Positions 1-9,359 are shown, counted from the first letter of the stretch. The stretch: DNA of 64,000 nt from an uncultured Collinsella sp. (GCA_902470365.1 CABRFZ010000006.1:14550-78549); one strand, 5' to 3'. The notes: generated by a model from the sequence alone, not told the origin. Numbers and translations: made by a program.

Positions 1-630
1 CGTTGCCTGTCCGCCCTGTGGCAGATGTGCCTGCACGGTAAAGGCGTGCGTATCGGGCTGCTCGTTTGCCGTGTCGTCCTTCGGCAATGCCATAAACGTG
101 GCGTCGGCGTACTGGATGTCCCATTCGTCGAACGTGAGCTGTCGAAAGTACGGCTCGCCATCGGAGAGCGGACGTGTGGGTGCGGTAATGGCGGTGCCGC
201 CTTGGACACGCGCGAGGGGAATCTCGACATCGCGGTAGCCTTTCATGCTGATGGAGATGCCGCCATTAAAGTCGTACGCGTCGAGAAGCGTTGCCTCGTC
301 CACGTAGCCTTCCGAAAGAGGGGCGACCTCAAAGATAGCCGTGCCTTCGTCATCGGTCGTGGCGGTGAGCTGCTTGCCTGCGGCATAGCGCGATGTGAGC
401 GTGACCTGGGCACCCGTGATGGGCGTATTCTTGTTGGCGACGTCGACCACGACCACACCAAACATGGTACGCGAGAGCACCAAGACCTTGAAGGGATCAT
501 CTTCATCGGCGTATGCCTCGGTGGGGGCGAACGGCAGTATGAAGGCGTTTGCGCTTCCCGGCACGCGCGGCAACATAATGCTCGCCAGCGAGGACGCTCC
601 GGCAACAAGTAACGAACGGCGATCAAGCAT
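1..630 (-). CDS. Exported protein with a Cna-B/carboxypeptidase-regulatory-like domain, 3' end outside window
   Basis: The minus frame opens at an ATG preceded by GGGAG and runs off the left edge, giving 210 visible residues. The N-terminus MLDRRSLLVAGASSLAS has an arginine pair before a hydrophobic stretch, so it is a signal peptide, possibly Tat-type. After an acidic linker comes a beta-rich segment (FGVVVVDVANKNTPITGA, then VTLTS, TTDDEGTAIFEVAPL) that resembles Cna-B or carboxypeptidase regulatory-like modules found in surface or secreted proteins. It lies downstream of the LuxR gene on the same strand with a 155-bp gap. The rest of the protein, and therefore its function, cannot be seen. 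Confidence 0.7.
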   Translation of the reverse strand, partial: MLDRRSLLVAGASSLASIMLPRVPGSANAFILPFAPTEAYADEDDPFKVLVLSRTMFGVVVVDVANKNTPITGAQVTLTSRYAAGKQLTATTDDEGTAIFEVAPLSEGYVDEATLLDAYDFNGGISISMKGYRDVEIPLARVQGGTAITAPTRPLSDGEPYFRQLTFDEWDIQYADATFMALPKDDTANEQPDTHAFTVQAHLPQGGQAT

Positions 631-785
631 CTTTGGCTCCCATCCCGCAGGTATCGGTGGAAATAATCCAATTTTGCGAGAAGGCGCCACGTGGCGGTAG
701 TGCCGTTCAAGGGTCAAAATGTCCAAATTAATCGAGCGAAGCGCCGGGTTCCGGAACGCGTTCGATGCTCTTGGCGGCCCGGTCG

Positions 786-1790
786 CTAACGCAACATATG
801 CGCGACCAACTCGGCGCGAGTTCCGATACCAAGTTTGGCATACACTCCTGATAGGCGGTTTTTGACGGTGCCCGACGATACTCCCATATGGCGTGCGATT
901 TCGGCGTTGGTCCATCCACGACAGGCGAGCATGGCCATGGTGAATTCCGTGGTCGTTAAATCGTCGGCCACGTCCTCGCCCGAATCGGGGTTGTGGATGC
1001 GCCGCCAGCCGTAGCTGAATCGATACGTAATCTCGATGATGCGTGCGAAATCGTCAGGGTATTGCGATTTTAGGCATGCCTCGATGAGTCCCTGCAAAAG
1101 GCCGTGGTGCTCGCCAATGAGCTCGATAAGGCCGTCGGGACGCGCAATGTTCCAAGCAACTCCGAAGTGTGCCTTTGCGGCGTCGATGTCCTTGAGGCTC
1201 ATGCATGCCATAGAAGCCGACAAGTGCAGGAATAGCTCCGAGATGGGATAGCTTCCCTGTTTCATGATCAGGGCGTTTTCTGCCATGCCCAGACTGCGGC
1301 CATATTCGCCGCGCAGGTACAGGGCGTGCGCCATCACGTAGCTGGCGAACAGGCGCAGGCCTTCGGGCAGATGCGCCGCAAGCGGATAAAACTCTTCGGC
1401 GGAATACGGGGAAGGCAAGTGCAGCAGGACGCTCGCGGCCGAGGCGAACAGGATATGCGTGGCGTGGACGGCGGGCGACTCCTCGTCGGTTGGCATATCG
1501 AGGATGCCAGCAAGGCACCGGCGGGCGTCGGGGATACGGTTGAGCGACAGGCTGGCATATCCGCAGATAAAGCATGCGGAATAGCGCAGTGCGGGATCGG
1601 TGGCGTCAAGATAGGGGCGCGCCGTCTTGGCAGCGAGGGCGGCCTGTCCGCGAAAGTACAGAGCTTCTGCCGTGGCAATGGCGCGCGAATCGGGGTCGGA
1701 AATGCCTGCAACCGCAGCGTCAATCTGCCCCGGCACAAAGGCGGTGCACATCAACGGCATGGGAACGCGTGGGTAGCCATCGCAGTCCAT
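786..1790 (-). CDS. LuxR-family transcriptional regulator with helical-repeat sensor region
   Basis: A protein of 334 residues. The last ~60 residues form a LuxR/GerE helix-turn-helix: LTTTEFTMAMLACRGWTNAE, then IARHMGVSSGTVKNRLS and VYAKLGI. The preceding ~260 residues are alanine-rich and helical, similar to the TPR-like sensor regions of Coriobacteriia LuxR proteins, and have no membrane segments. The ATG at 1790 has a GGAG 10 bases upstream; a TTG nine codons earlier is possible but has no better ribosome site. The partner or ligand is unknown. It may regulate the exported protein downstream on the same strand, which is inference from position only. Confidence 0.8.
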   Translation of the reverse strand: MDCDGYPRVPMPLMCTAFVPGQIDAAVAGISDPDSRAIATAEALYFRGQAALAAKTARPYLDATDPALRYSACFICGYASLSLNRIPDARRCLAGILDMPTDEESPAVHATHILFASAASVLLHLPSPYSAEEFYPLAAHLPEGLRLFASYVMAHALYLRGEYGRSLGMAENALIMKQGSYPISELFLHLSASMACMSLKDIDAAKAHFGVAWNIARPDGLIELIGEHHGLLQGLIEACLKSQYPDDFARIIEITYRFSYGWRRIHNPDSGEDVADDLTTTEFTMAMLACRGWTNAEIARHMGVSSGTVKNRLSGVYAKLGIGTRAELVAHMLR

Positions 1791-1857
1791 CTTCCATCTC
1801 CCATCAGGTGGCAACAATGCAGCAATTGTACTCCTGTTGCTCGGGACCCCTTTCGTT

Positions 1858-3009
1858 TTACTGCTCGGTTGACGCTGCGGATCGTTTTGGAAGGCTTACG
1901 AGCATGGTGGTCCCGTTCTCGGAACTTGTTTCGACCTCTACTGTGCCACCGTGAAGAGCTGCAATCTCCCAAACGAGCGCTAGTCCGAGTCCTGCGCCGC
2001 CGTATGCCCTGCTGCGGGATTTGTCTAGACGAAAGAACGGTTGGAAGATGCTCTCACGGTACTGCTTGGGTATTCCCGGGCCCCGGTCCTCGACTCGCAG
2101 GAACACGTGGCTGTCGCTGTCGCTGATGGAGACGTTGACAGTCGAGCCGGAGCGGCTGTAACGGATGGCGTTTTCGACCAGATTAAACACCAGCCGATAG
2201 AGGAGCGTGTCGCTCCCGATTGCTAAAGCGTCTCCAGCACAGTTGAGGGCTATGCTCCTATTTTCGGCAAGTGGCGCAAGGTCAGTGAGGACCTCTTCGG
2301 ACAAGGGACCGAGTTCAACATCGTCCTCGCAAGGAACGCTGCGGAGCTCACTCATCTCAAGCAATACCTTGGTCATTCGAGACATGCGCTCGGTTTGTTC
2401 TTGTAGCAGGCCGAGCAGCTCGGCTGTTTCGGGTTGCAAACCGGAGTGCTCGGAGATGAATAGTTCAATCTGTGCTTGCATAAGGGCGAGCGGGGTGCGC
2501 AGCTCGTGTGTGGCATTGCCGGTAAACTGACGCTGTGCAGAGAATCCTTCGCCAAGACGGGCGATCATGTCGTTGAAAGAGGCGCTGCATCGTTGTAGCT
2601 CGGTGGGCACATCTTCACTGAGTCTGATTTCGCTTAGGTTGTCAGGCTGCACGCGCTCTACCTGGGCGGCGAAATCCCGTAGCGGTTTGAGTGCACGGCC
2701 GCTCACAAAGTATGCCAGCACGCCGCCAAGGAGTGTGACTCCAGCCGTGATGTACCAGGCTGTCGTGCCAAAAGACTCCTGTGCGTCGTTTACGACGATC
2801 GTGACCCTGTCATCGGGGACCGCTTTCGTCGGGTCGAACGCCTGGGGCGAATCTTCGCCGGTTGCGTTAAAGGCCGAGATGTTACTGCCGATGGCATCCA
2901 TGTAGCGCATGCCCGTATAGCCGACCAGGCAGTTCGTCAGCACGCACGCCGCACACGTGAGCAGTGCCGTCATAATCGTTATGCGCCATTGCAGCGAAAG
3001 CCTTTTCAT
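1858..3009 (-). CDS. Sensor histidine kinase (two-component system)
   Basis: A 383-residue membrane kinase. A first TM segment lies at about residues 13-35, followed by a short ~45-residue extracytoplasmic loop. A second TM at about 85-105 leads into a HAMP-like linker. The HisKA box contains ATHELRTPLALMQAQ with the phospho-accepting His. The ATPase domain shows the N box (LVENAIRY), G1 (VEDRGPGIP) and G2 (GGAGLGLALV). It overlaps the response-regulator gene by 4 bp (ATGA), so the pair is translationally coupled. The pair lies divergent to the CXXC/polyferredoxin/thioredoxin genes at 3771-5813, which makes those genes a plausible target. The signal sensed is unknown. Confidence 0.93.
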   Translation of the reverse strand: MKRLSLQWRITIMTALLTCAACVLTNCLVGYTGMRYMDAIGSNISAFNATGEDSPQAFDPTKAVPDDRVTIVVNDAQESFGTTAWYITAGVTLLGGVLAYFVSGRALKPLRDFAAQVERVQPDNLSEIRLSEDVPTELQRCSASFNDMIARLGEGFSAQRQFTGNATHELRTPLALMQAQIELFISEHSGLQPETAELLGLLQEQTERMSRMTKVLLEMSELRSVPCEDDVELGPLSEEVLTDLAPLAENRSIALNCAGDALAIGSDTLLYRLVFNLVENAIRYSRSGSTVNVSISDSDSHVFLRVEDRGPGIPKQYRESIFQPFFRLDKSRSRAYGGAGLGLALVWEIAALHGGTVEVETSSENGTTMLVSLPKRSAASTEQ

Positions 3010-3680
3010 TCGTTATCCTCCATAACGTAGCCCTCTCCAATCCGATTGCGAATCGGGTCGTATCCCAAAGCGCTGCGCAACTTTTTTCGGAGCGACGAAA
3101 TATGAACGCGGGTTGCGTTGCTAAAGTTGTTCACGCTGCTATCCCAAACGTGCTCGATAAGCTCCTCTTGGCTTACCGGTCGCCCCTGATTAAGCATCAG
3201 GTATTCCAAGATTCCCGTTTCCTTGCGCGTAAGAGATAAAGCCTCGCTGTCCACGGAAGCGATGCGCGCCTTGGTGTCAAAGCTGAGCTTTCCGCAGGTT
3301 AAAACTACGTCGCTTTGTGTAAAGCGTCTTAGGGTAAGGCTGCGAATCCTTGCCGCAAGCTCGTCCAGATGAAACGGCTTGGTGAGGTAATCGTTGGCGC
3401 CGGCATCGAGTCCGGCGACTTTATCTGATACTTCGCCACGTGCGGACAGAATCAGTACCTTAGTCTCGCAGTCAGTTTTCCTAAGTTCCCTGAGTACGGT
3501 CATGCCGTCGATGCGGGGAAGGTTGAGGTCGAGTACCACGAGGTCGAAGGCCTCAACGTCCAGTAGGTCGAGCGCCTCCTGTCCGTCGTGACAGCAGTCG
3601 ACACTGTACGCCAAGTTCCGCAAGCTGCGCGCGATTGCGTCGCACAGCGCCCGCTCGTCCTCGACGATCAAAATACGCAT
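3006..3680 (-). CDS. OmpR-family response regulator
   Basis: A 224-residue regulator starting MRILIVEDE. The receiver domain has the acidic pair at the start, the phospho-Asp in VVLDLNLPRIDGM near residue 51, and the Lys of TKPFHLDE. The C-terminal winged helix contains LTRKETGILEYLMLNQG and ends RNRIGEGYVMEDNE. The ATG at 3680 has AAGGAG eight bases upstream; an ATG six codons earlier has no comparable site. It is the first gene of the operon with the kinase at 1858-3009. About 90 bp separates it from the divergent redox genes, so it may bind this shared region (inference). Confidence 0.94.
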   Translation of the reverse strand: MRILIVEDERALCDAIARSLRNLAYSVDCCHDGQEALDLLDVEAFDLVVLDLNLPRIDGMTVLRELRKTDCETKVLILSARGEVSDKVAGLDAGANDYLTKPFHLDELAARIRSLTLRRFTQSDVVLTCGKLSFDTKARIASVDSEALSLTRKETGILEYLMLNQGRPVSQEELIEHVWDSSVNNFSNATRVHISSLRKKLRSALGYDPIRNRIGEGYVMEDNE

Positions 3681-3770
3681 AACAGTCTCCTTGCACATTT
3701 CAAATCGCGCTTAACACGGATTTTATAGCCGATATGGTCCAATGGTCGCGTAACGAAAGGAGTGGTCAGG

Positions 3771-3917
3771 TTGTTCAAAGCGGTAAAACCCGTGGTACAG
3801 GTCGCTTTGTTGATCGTCGGAATTGCCATGGTGTGCTTTGGCGTTATGCGTGGCGAGGCAGATGCCGTGCTGGCCAAAGCGATTAGGCTGTGCTTGGAGT
3901 GTATCGGAATTGGATAA
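3771..3917 (+). CDS. Small CXXC-motif membrane protein (CD1871A family)
   Basis: A 48-residue protein starting at TTG, with AAAGGAG eight bases upstream. It has one N-terminal TM helix (VALLIVGIAMVCFGVM) followed by RGEADAVLAKAIRLCLECIG, which matches the short CD1871A-type CXXC proteins (C-L-E-C here). The gene's last codons overlap the TTG start of the polyferredoxin gene by 8 bp, which shows tight coupling. The family is known to occur beside polyferredoxin-like membrane proteins. A role as a membrane-tethered thiol or metal site is inferred. It is easily missed because of its size and non-ATG start. Confidence 0.82.
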   Translation: MFKAVKPVVQVALLIVGIAMVCFGVMRGEADAVLAKAIRLCLECIGIG

Positions 3918-4812
3918 AAGAGAAAACACTGCGTCGCATGTTTTGGCTCGATTTCGCGGATTCATTCAGGCGGCGGCAACACTTATTACCAACATTCACC
4001 TGCCAAACTTTGCCAAAGGCGGCATCTATCAGGGCGCGGGAAAAACAGTCTGCGTACCCGGGCTTAACTGCTATTCGTGCCCCGCGGCATCGGGTGCGTG
4101 CCCCATCGGGTCGTTCCAGTCGGTAGTAGGTTCATCCAAGTTCAACTTTTCTTACTATGTTACCGGTACGCTCATTTTGCTCGGCGTGCTGCTGGGACGC
4201 TTTGTATGCGGCTTTCTGTGCCCGTTTGGCTGGCTGCAGGAGCTGCTTCACAAGATTCCCGGCAAAAAGTTCTCCACGAAAAAGCTCAAGCCGCTCACGT
4301 ACATCAAGTACGTCGTGCTGCTGTTTGCCGTGGTGCTGCTGCCCGTCTTGGTGGTTAACGACGTGGGCATGGGCGACCCGTTCTTTTGTAAGTACATCTG
4401 TCCGCAGGGCGTGCTCGAGGGCGCCATTCCGCTGGCCATTGCCAACGCCGGCATTCGATCTGCGCTGGGGCAGCTCTTTACTTGGAAACTTGCCGTTCTC
4501 ATTGCCGTGGTAGTGCTGAGCGTTTTGCTCTACCGCCCCTTCTGCAAATGGATTTGCCCGCTCGGTGCATTCTATGCGCTCATGAATAAGGTGTCCCTAC
4601 TGGGGATTCGGGTTGACGCATGCAAATGTGTCTCGTGCGGCAAGTGTTCAAGGGTTTGTCAGATGGACGTTGATGTGGTCCGGGCGCCCAATCATGCCGA
4701 ATGTATCCGGTGCGGAAAGTGCATCGGGGCCTGTCCTGTCGATGCCATCAGCTATCGCTATGGCCTGGATGTGTCGGCGGAAAAGCTTCCCTTGACCGCC
4801 GATAAAAAGTAA
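3910..4812 (+). CDS. NapH/NosR-like polyferredoxin membrane protein
   Basis: About 300 residues. An N-terminal cysteine cluster (CVPGLNCYSCPAASGACP) is followed by four to five TM helices. Between them are three CX3CP motifs (CGFLCPFG, CKYICPQG, CKWICPLG). The C-terminal part carries two 4Fe-4S ferredoxin motifs, CVSCGKCSRVC and CIRCGKCIGACP. These are the marks of NapH/RnfE/NosR-type membrane proteins that move electrons across or along the membrane. The chosen TTG start at 3910 overlaps the end of the CXXC gene and has GGAG ten bases upstream. The next gene encodes a thioredoxin-like lipoprotein, so it may supply electrons to an extracytoplasmic thiol system (inference). Confidence 0.88.
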   Translation: MDKRENTASHVLARFRGFIQAAATLITNIHLPNFAKGGIYQGAGKTVCVPGLNCYSCPAASGACPIGSFQSVVGSSKFNFSYYVTGTLILLGVLLGRFVCGFLCPFGWLQELLHKIPGKKFSTKKLKPLTYIKYVVLLFAVVLLPVLVVNDVGMGDPFFCKYICPQGVLEGAIPLAIANAGIRSALGQLFTWKLAVLIAVVVLSVLLYRPFCKWICPLGAFYALMNKVSLLGIRVDACKCVSCGKCSRVCQMDVDVVRAPNHAECIRCGKCIGACPVDAISYRYGLDVSAEKLPLTADKK

Positions 4813-4841
4813 ACAAGCTTCGACAAAACGGAGGAATGACT

Positions 4842-5813
4842 ATGAAGCTTTCTAAGATTGCGGCCCTGTTTATGGTGCCGGTATTGGCCTTATGCCTTGT
4901 GGCATGTTCGGCGCCCGGTGGCAATGCGAGCGAATCTGCGAGCTCCGACCCTAAGATTGCAGAACTCACTGCGCAGAAGCCGGCCAATGCCGACGAGGCC
5001 GCCGAGCTGTATGCGAAGCTCATGCAGAAGGAGAACGATATCCTTTCGAGTGATAACGCGCTGTGGGAAAAGGTATTCAATGCGGCAAATAAAGACTCGG
5101 CAATGATTGAGGACGGCAGCAATTACGGCGATTTCCTGCTCAAGACCATCGATGGCGCCAAGGATGAGTTTACGGCGGATGAGCTTAAGACGCTCAAGGC
5201 CGGCGCGCAGCAGATCAAGGAGATCGAGGACAAGCTCGAGAGCTTGGAGAAGGAGTTCCCCGGCTGTGGAAGCACGCCGAGCGCAGGCGAGAACGTCGAC
5301 GCTTCGACCGCTGGCATGACGGCTGGTGCCAATGCTTCGAGCGAGGCGACGAAGTTCCCCAGCTTTACGGGCAAGGACCTGGACGGCAACGACGTGAGCA
5401 GCGACGAGCTGTTCTCTAAGAACAAGGTTACCGTCATGAATTTCTGGTTCACCACTTGCAAGCCGTGCGTGGGTGAGTTGGGCGATCTTGAGAAACTGAA
5501 TCAGGAGCTTGCCGAGAAGGGCGGCCAGGTCGTGGGCGTCAATTCCTTTACGCTCGATGGCAACAAGGGCGAGATTGCAGATGCCAAGGACGTGCTGAGC
5601 AAGAAGGGCGTGACATATAAGAACATCTGGTTCAAGTCGGATAGCGAGGCCGGTAAGTTTACGTCAAATTTGTTCTCGTTCCCGACAACGTATGTCATCG
5701 ATCAGAATGGCAACATCGTAGGGGATCCAATCGTGGGAGCCATCAGCTCCGCCGAGCAGCGCACAGCACTCGACAAGCTTATCGACCAGGCGATTGCGAA
5801 TAGCGAGCAGTAA
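4842..5813 (+). CDS. TlpA/thioredoxin-like lipoprotein
   Basis: A 323-residue lipoprotein: the signal peptide ends in the lipobox LVAC followed by SAPGG. A helical region of ~130 residues precedes an AhpC/TSA-thioredoxin fold from about residue 175. The active site is FWFTTCKPCVGEL (CKPC), followed later by the cis-Pro region FPTTYVIDQNG. ATG 4842 is preferred because GGAGGA lies seven bases upstream; another ATG two codons earlier directly abuts it. It is the last gene of the cluster with the CXXC and polyferredoxin proteins and is followed by a terminator at 5893. It probably reduces or exchanges disulfides outside the membrane. Confidence 0.9.
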   Translation: MKLSKIAALFMVPVLALCLVACSAPGGNASESASSDPKIAELTAQKPANADEAAELYAKLMQKENDILSSDNALWEKVFNAANKDSAMIEDGSNYGDFLLKTIDGAKDEFTADELKTLKAGAQQIKEIEDKLESLEKEFPGCGSTPSAGENVDASTAGMTAGANASSEATKFPSFTGKDLDGNDVSSDELFSKNKVTVMNFWFTTCKPCVGELGDLEKLNQELAEKGGQVVGVNSFTLDGNKGEIADAKDVLSKKGVTYKNIWFKSDSEAGKFTSNLFSFPTTYVIDQNGNIVGDPIVGAISSAEQRTALDKLIDQAIANSEQ

Positions 5814-5892
5814 AAACCGCGTAAAGCATAGCGAGGATCGTGTGTCGCTGTGCGAAGTAGTCTGCTGCCTTTCAAGATAAGCTCCACCATAT

Positions 5893-5920
5893 AGAGGTCC
5901 CGCTCGGGACCTCTTCTTTT
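5893..5920 (+). terminator. Rho-independent terminator after the redox operon
   Basis: A 9-bp perfect stem (AGAGGTCCC with GGGACCTCT) closes a 4-base loop and is followed by TCTTTT. It lies 80 bp after the thioredoxin-like lipoprotein stop. Confidence 0.85.
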
Positions 5921-6066
5921 GGGCGCCGTCCCGTTCGTTTTTTGGCGCGGTTTGTTACATTCCTCACTGGCGTCGGCAAAAAATGGGGATAGAGTAGGAC
6001 AAAAGCGTCGAATACGAACGGCGGAGGAGAGCGGGCAGGGTGCCTGCGCAGGAGAGGTTGCCGTCC

Positions 6067-9000
6067 ATGCTGGAGCTCAAAGGTATTTGCAAAAGGTACG
6101 TTACGCAGTCGTTTACGCAGGTAGCGCTCGACAGCGTGAGCCTGTCTTTTCGCGATAACGAGTTCGTGGCCATTCTGGGACCTTCGGGGTCGGGCAAAAC
6201 TACGATGCTCAACGTTATCGGTGGGCTCGATCATTTCGATTCTGGCGACCTGCTGATCGACGGTATTTCGACCAAAGACTTTCACGATCGCGATTGGGAT
6301 GCCTACCGCAACAACCGTATCGGCTTTGTGTTCCAAAGCTATAACCTCATTCCGCATCAGACCATTTTGGAAAACGTGGAGCTGGCGCTCACGCTCACGG
6401 GCGTGGGGCATGCCGAGCGTCGCCAGCGTGCGCGCGAGGCGTTGGAGAAAGTCGGCTTGGGCGAGCACGTTAACAAGCGCCCGAGCCAGCTATCGGGCGG
6501 GCAGATGCAGCGCGTGGCCATTGCCCGCGCCCTGATCAATGACCCTGAGATCGTCCTTGCCGACGAGCCGACTGGCGCTTTGGATTCAACGACATCCGTG
6601 CAGGTTATGGATTTGCTCAAAGAAGTTGCGCGCGACCGTCTGGTCATCATGGTCACGCACAATCCCGACCTGGCATACCAATACGCCACGCGCATCGTCA
6701 ACCTGGCGGACGGCAAGATCACCGATGATTCCGATCCTTTCGATGTCGCTGACGCCACGCGCCGCGAGGCCAAGCCTACGCGCAAAACCTCGATGAGCTT
6801 TGTGACGGCGCTGGGGCTTTCTGCCCGAAACCTCATGACCAAGAAGGGCCGCACGGCCATGACGGCCTTTGCGGGCTCGATTGGCATTATCGGTATCGCG
6901 GCGATTCTGGCGCTGTCCAACGGCGTAAACGGCTACATCAAAAAGGTCGAGGAGGATACGCTCTCGAGCTACCCACTCACCATTTCCAAGCAGGATTACG
7001 ACCTGTCGTCCATGATGGGCGGACAGGGGGCTGCGGATGATGACTCGCCTGAAAACGTGGATTCGTCCGACGACAGTGCCGAAACCGATAAGATTCCCGT
7101 GGTCACGGCCGTAAAGGATATGTTTGCGAGCGTTAAGTCCAACGACATGACGAGCTTTAAGGCATGGCTTGACGACGGCGGCGACGGTATCGACAAAGAG
7201 GTCAACGCCATTCAGTACGGCTACGGTGTATCGCCGGTTGTCTATCGTGCCGGCAAGGGCGATGAGAAGCCCGTTCGGCTTGTTCCCAACGCAATGACCG
7301 AGGCTATGAGCGGAGGCGCGAGTTCGGCGGCAACGGTGAGCATGGAATCCATGGGAACCTCGGTCTTTAACGAGATGATTGACGACCAGAGCCTGCTCGA
7401 CAGCCAGTACGATGTCGTCGCCGGTCATTGGCCCACGTCTGCCAACGAAGCCGTGATGGTGCTTTCGAGCCGCGGTACGGTGGGCGACTATACGCTCTAC
7501 AGCATCGGTGCGCTGGATATCGATGAGCTCAACGATCTGGTAAACAGCGCTATGACGGCTGACGGTGGGGTCGAAACGCCCGAGACCGGCACCGACTTTA
7601 CCTACGACGATGCGCTGTCTACCACGTTTAAGGTGCTGTCGCCGGCCGATGCCTATCGCAAAAACGAAGAGACCGGCATGTGGACCGACATGTCTGACGA
7701 CGCCGACTTTATGGCTGCCAAGGTTGCCGACGGTATTGACGTGCACATTGTGGGCGTGGTGCGACCTAACGAGACGGCCAATGCGAGTGCGTTGTCTCCG
7801 GGCATTGCCTATACGCACGCGCTGACTCGCCAGCTTATGGAGCGCGCCGCCGATTCGCAGATTGTGCAGGAGCAACTCGACCACCCCGAGACGGATGTCT
7901 TTACAGGCAAAACCTTCGACGAGCTGCAAGACGAGGCCAAGCAAGGCGTGGATCTGGGTAGCATGTTCAGTGTGGACGAGGCAGCGCTCAAGAGCGCGTT
8001 TTCGTTCGATACATCTGCGCTCTCGGGTGCAGCCGGCAGTATGGACCTTTCTGGCATCGATCTGTCGGGGCTGGACATTGACCTTTCGGGCGTTGGCAAG
8101 GACATCGACTTCAGCGACATCATGGCAAAAGCGCCAACCCCAGATTTCTCGGGTATCTTTGACGGTCTGGAACTCACGCCCGAGCAAATGCAGCAGGTGG
8201 GAACGCTAGCCAACCAGCTGTTTGAGAGCTTTTTGCAGTCTGATCAGTTTAGGGCACTGTCACCCGAAGATCTTAAGGACGCGTCAAAGCTCGCTGCCGC
8301 ATTCTCGACGTATCTTGAGAATGATGCCGCAGCCCAGCAATGCCTGGCTCAGCTTAAGGCCCTCGGCGGCGATGCCCTGGCCGAGCGCCTGCAGCAGGCG
8401 ATGACCGACTATGTGCAAAAGCAGCTGGCTCCGTATCTGCAGCAGGCTATGGATCAGGTGATGAAGGCAATCAGCGAGCAGATAGCGTCGACGGTGTCAG
8501 CTCAGCTCAAGGCAGGCGCAGCAGGGCTCATGGGCCAGATGGCGACGCAGATGTCGTCGAGTTTTACTAACCTGGCGAGCGCCATGCGCGTGGATGCGAG
8601 TGCCTTTGCTCATGCCATCCACTTCAACATGGACGCCGAGGACCTGAGCTCGCTCATGATGAGCTATGCGAAGGCGTCGAAGCTCACCTACGACAACAAT
8701 CTGACCACGTTGGGTTATGCGGACGAGGCGGACCCAATCTCGGTCAAGATTTTCCCGCGTGACTTTGAGGCCAAGGAGCACGTGCTCGATCACATCGACG
8801 CGTACAACAAACAGGTCAAAGCCGCTGGCCACGATGATCGGGCAATTTCGTACACCGACTACATGGGCATCATCATGGGCTCGGTGACCGACATCGTGAA
8901 CACCATCAGCTTGGTGCTCATCGCATTCGTGAGTATCAGCCTGGTGGTGAGCTCCATCATGATCGGCATCATCACCTACATCAGCGTGCTGGAACGCAAA

Positions 9001-9306
9001 AAGGAGATTGGCATCCTGCGTGCGATCGGCGCGTCGAAGCGTAACGTGGCCAACGTATTCAATGCCGAGACCTTTATCGAGGGCCTCATCGCCGGCGTCT
9101 TTGCCATTGTCGTCGTGGTGCTCGTGAGTTTCCCGGTCAATGCCTGGGCGCTTGCGGCCAAAAAGGTACCCAATCTGATGAGCCTGCCCGTGCAGGATGC
9201 GCTGGTGCTCATTGCAATTTCGGTGCTGCTGACGGTTGTCGCTGGCCTGCTGCCGGCCCGTAGCGCGTCCAGGAAGGATCCCGTGGAGGCCCTGCGCTCC
9301 GAATAA
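6067..9306 (+). CDS. ABC transporter, ATPase fused to FtsX/MacB-type permease
   Basis: A 1079-residue fusion. The N-terminal ~225 residues are a MacB/LolD-type ATPase: Walker A GPSGSGKTT at 38-46, signature LSGGQMQRVAIARAL, Walker B IVLADEPTG. A first TM lies near residues 265-285 (AGSIGIIGIAAILALSNG). A very long extracytoplasmic region of about 650 residues follows, rich in Asp, Ser and Gln. Three C-terminal TM segments include the FtsX signature ERKKEIGILRAIGASKRNVAN. Usual fused MacB proteins are about 650 residues. Likely exports a peptide, antibiotic or lipoprotein, or transmits mechanical force. The ATG at 6067 follows AGGAGAGG. It appears monocistronic. Confidence 0.9.
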   Translation: MLELKGICKRYVTQSFTQVALDSVSLSFRDNEFVAILGPSGSGKTTMLNVIGGLDHFDSGDLLIDGISTKDFHDRDWDAYRNNRIGFVFQSYNLIPHQTILENVELALTLTGVGHAERRQRAREALEKVGLGEHVNKRPSQLSGGQMQRVAIARALINDPEIVLADEPTGALDSTTSVQVMDLLKEVARDRLVIMVTHNPDLAYQYATRIVNLADGKITDDSDPFDVADATRREAKPTRKTSMSFVTALGLSARNLMTKKGRTAMTAFAGSIGIIGIAAILALSNGVNGYIKKVEEDTLSSYPLTISKQDYDLSSMMGGQGAADDDSPENVDSSDDSAETDKIPVVTAVKDMFASVKSNDMTSFKAWLDDGGDGIDKEVNAIQYGYGVSPVVYRAGKGDEKPVRLVPNAMTEAMSGGASSAATVSMESMGTSVFNEMIDDQSLLDSQYDVVAGHWPTSANEAVMVLSSRGTVGDYTLYSIGALDIDELNDLVNSAMTADGGVETPETGTDFTYDDALSTTFKVLSPADAYRKNEETGMWTDMSDDADFMAAKVADGIDVHIVGVVRPNETANASALSPGIAYTHALTRQLMERAADSQIVQEQLDHPETDVFTGKTFDELQDEAKQGVDLGSMFSVDEAALKSAFSFDTSALSGAAGSMDLSGIDLSGLDIDLSGVGKDIDFSDIMAKAPTPDFSGIFDGLELTPEQMQQVGTLANQLFESFLQSDQFRALSPEDLKDASKLAAAFSTYLENDAAAQQCLAQLKALGGDALAERLQQAMTDYVQKQLAPYLQQAMDQVMKAISEQIASTVSAQLKAGAAGLMGQMATQMSSSFTNLASAMRVDASAFAHAIHFNMDAEDLSSLMMSYAKASKLTYDNNLTTLGYADEADPISVKIFPRDFEAKEHVLDHIDAYNKQVKAAGHDDRAISYTDYMGIIMGSVTDIVNTISLVLIAFVSISLVVSSIMIGIITYISVLERKKEIGILRAIGASKRNVANVFNAETFIEGLIAGVFAIVVVVLVSFPVNAWALAAKKVPNLMSLPVQDALVLIAISVLLTVVAGLLPARSASRKDPVEALRSE

Positions 9307-9307
9307 T

Positions 9308-9334
9308 GTGACAAAGGGACAGTCCCTTTGTCAC
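9308..9334. repeat. Palindromic repeat, family A (stop-codon adjacent)
   Basis: Perfect inverted repeat with 13-bp arms (GTGACAAAGGGAC and its complement) and a single central base. It starts 1 bp after the ABC transporter stop codon. Related copies occur at 43388, 47113 and 48371, all at gene 3' ends. Confidence 0.85.
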
Positions 9335-9359
9335 GTTCGTTGATATGAGAGAAGAGTAG

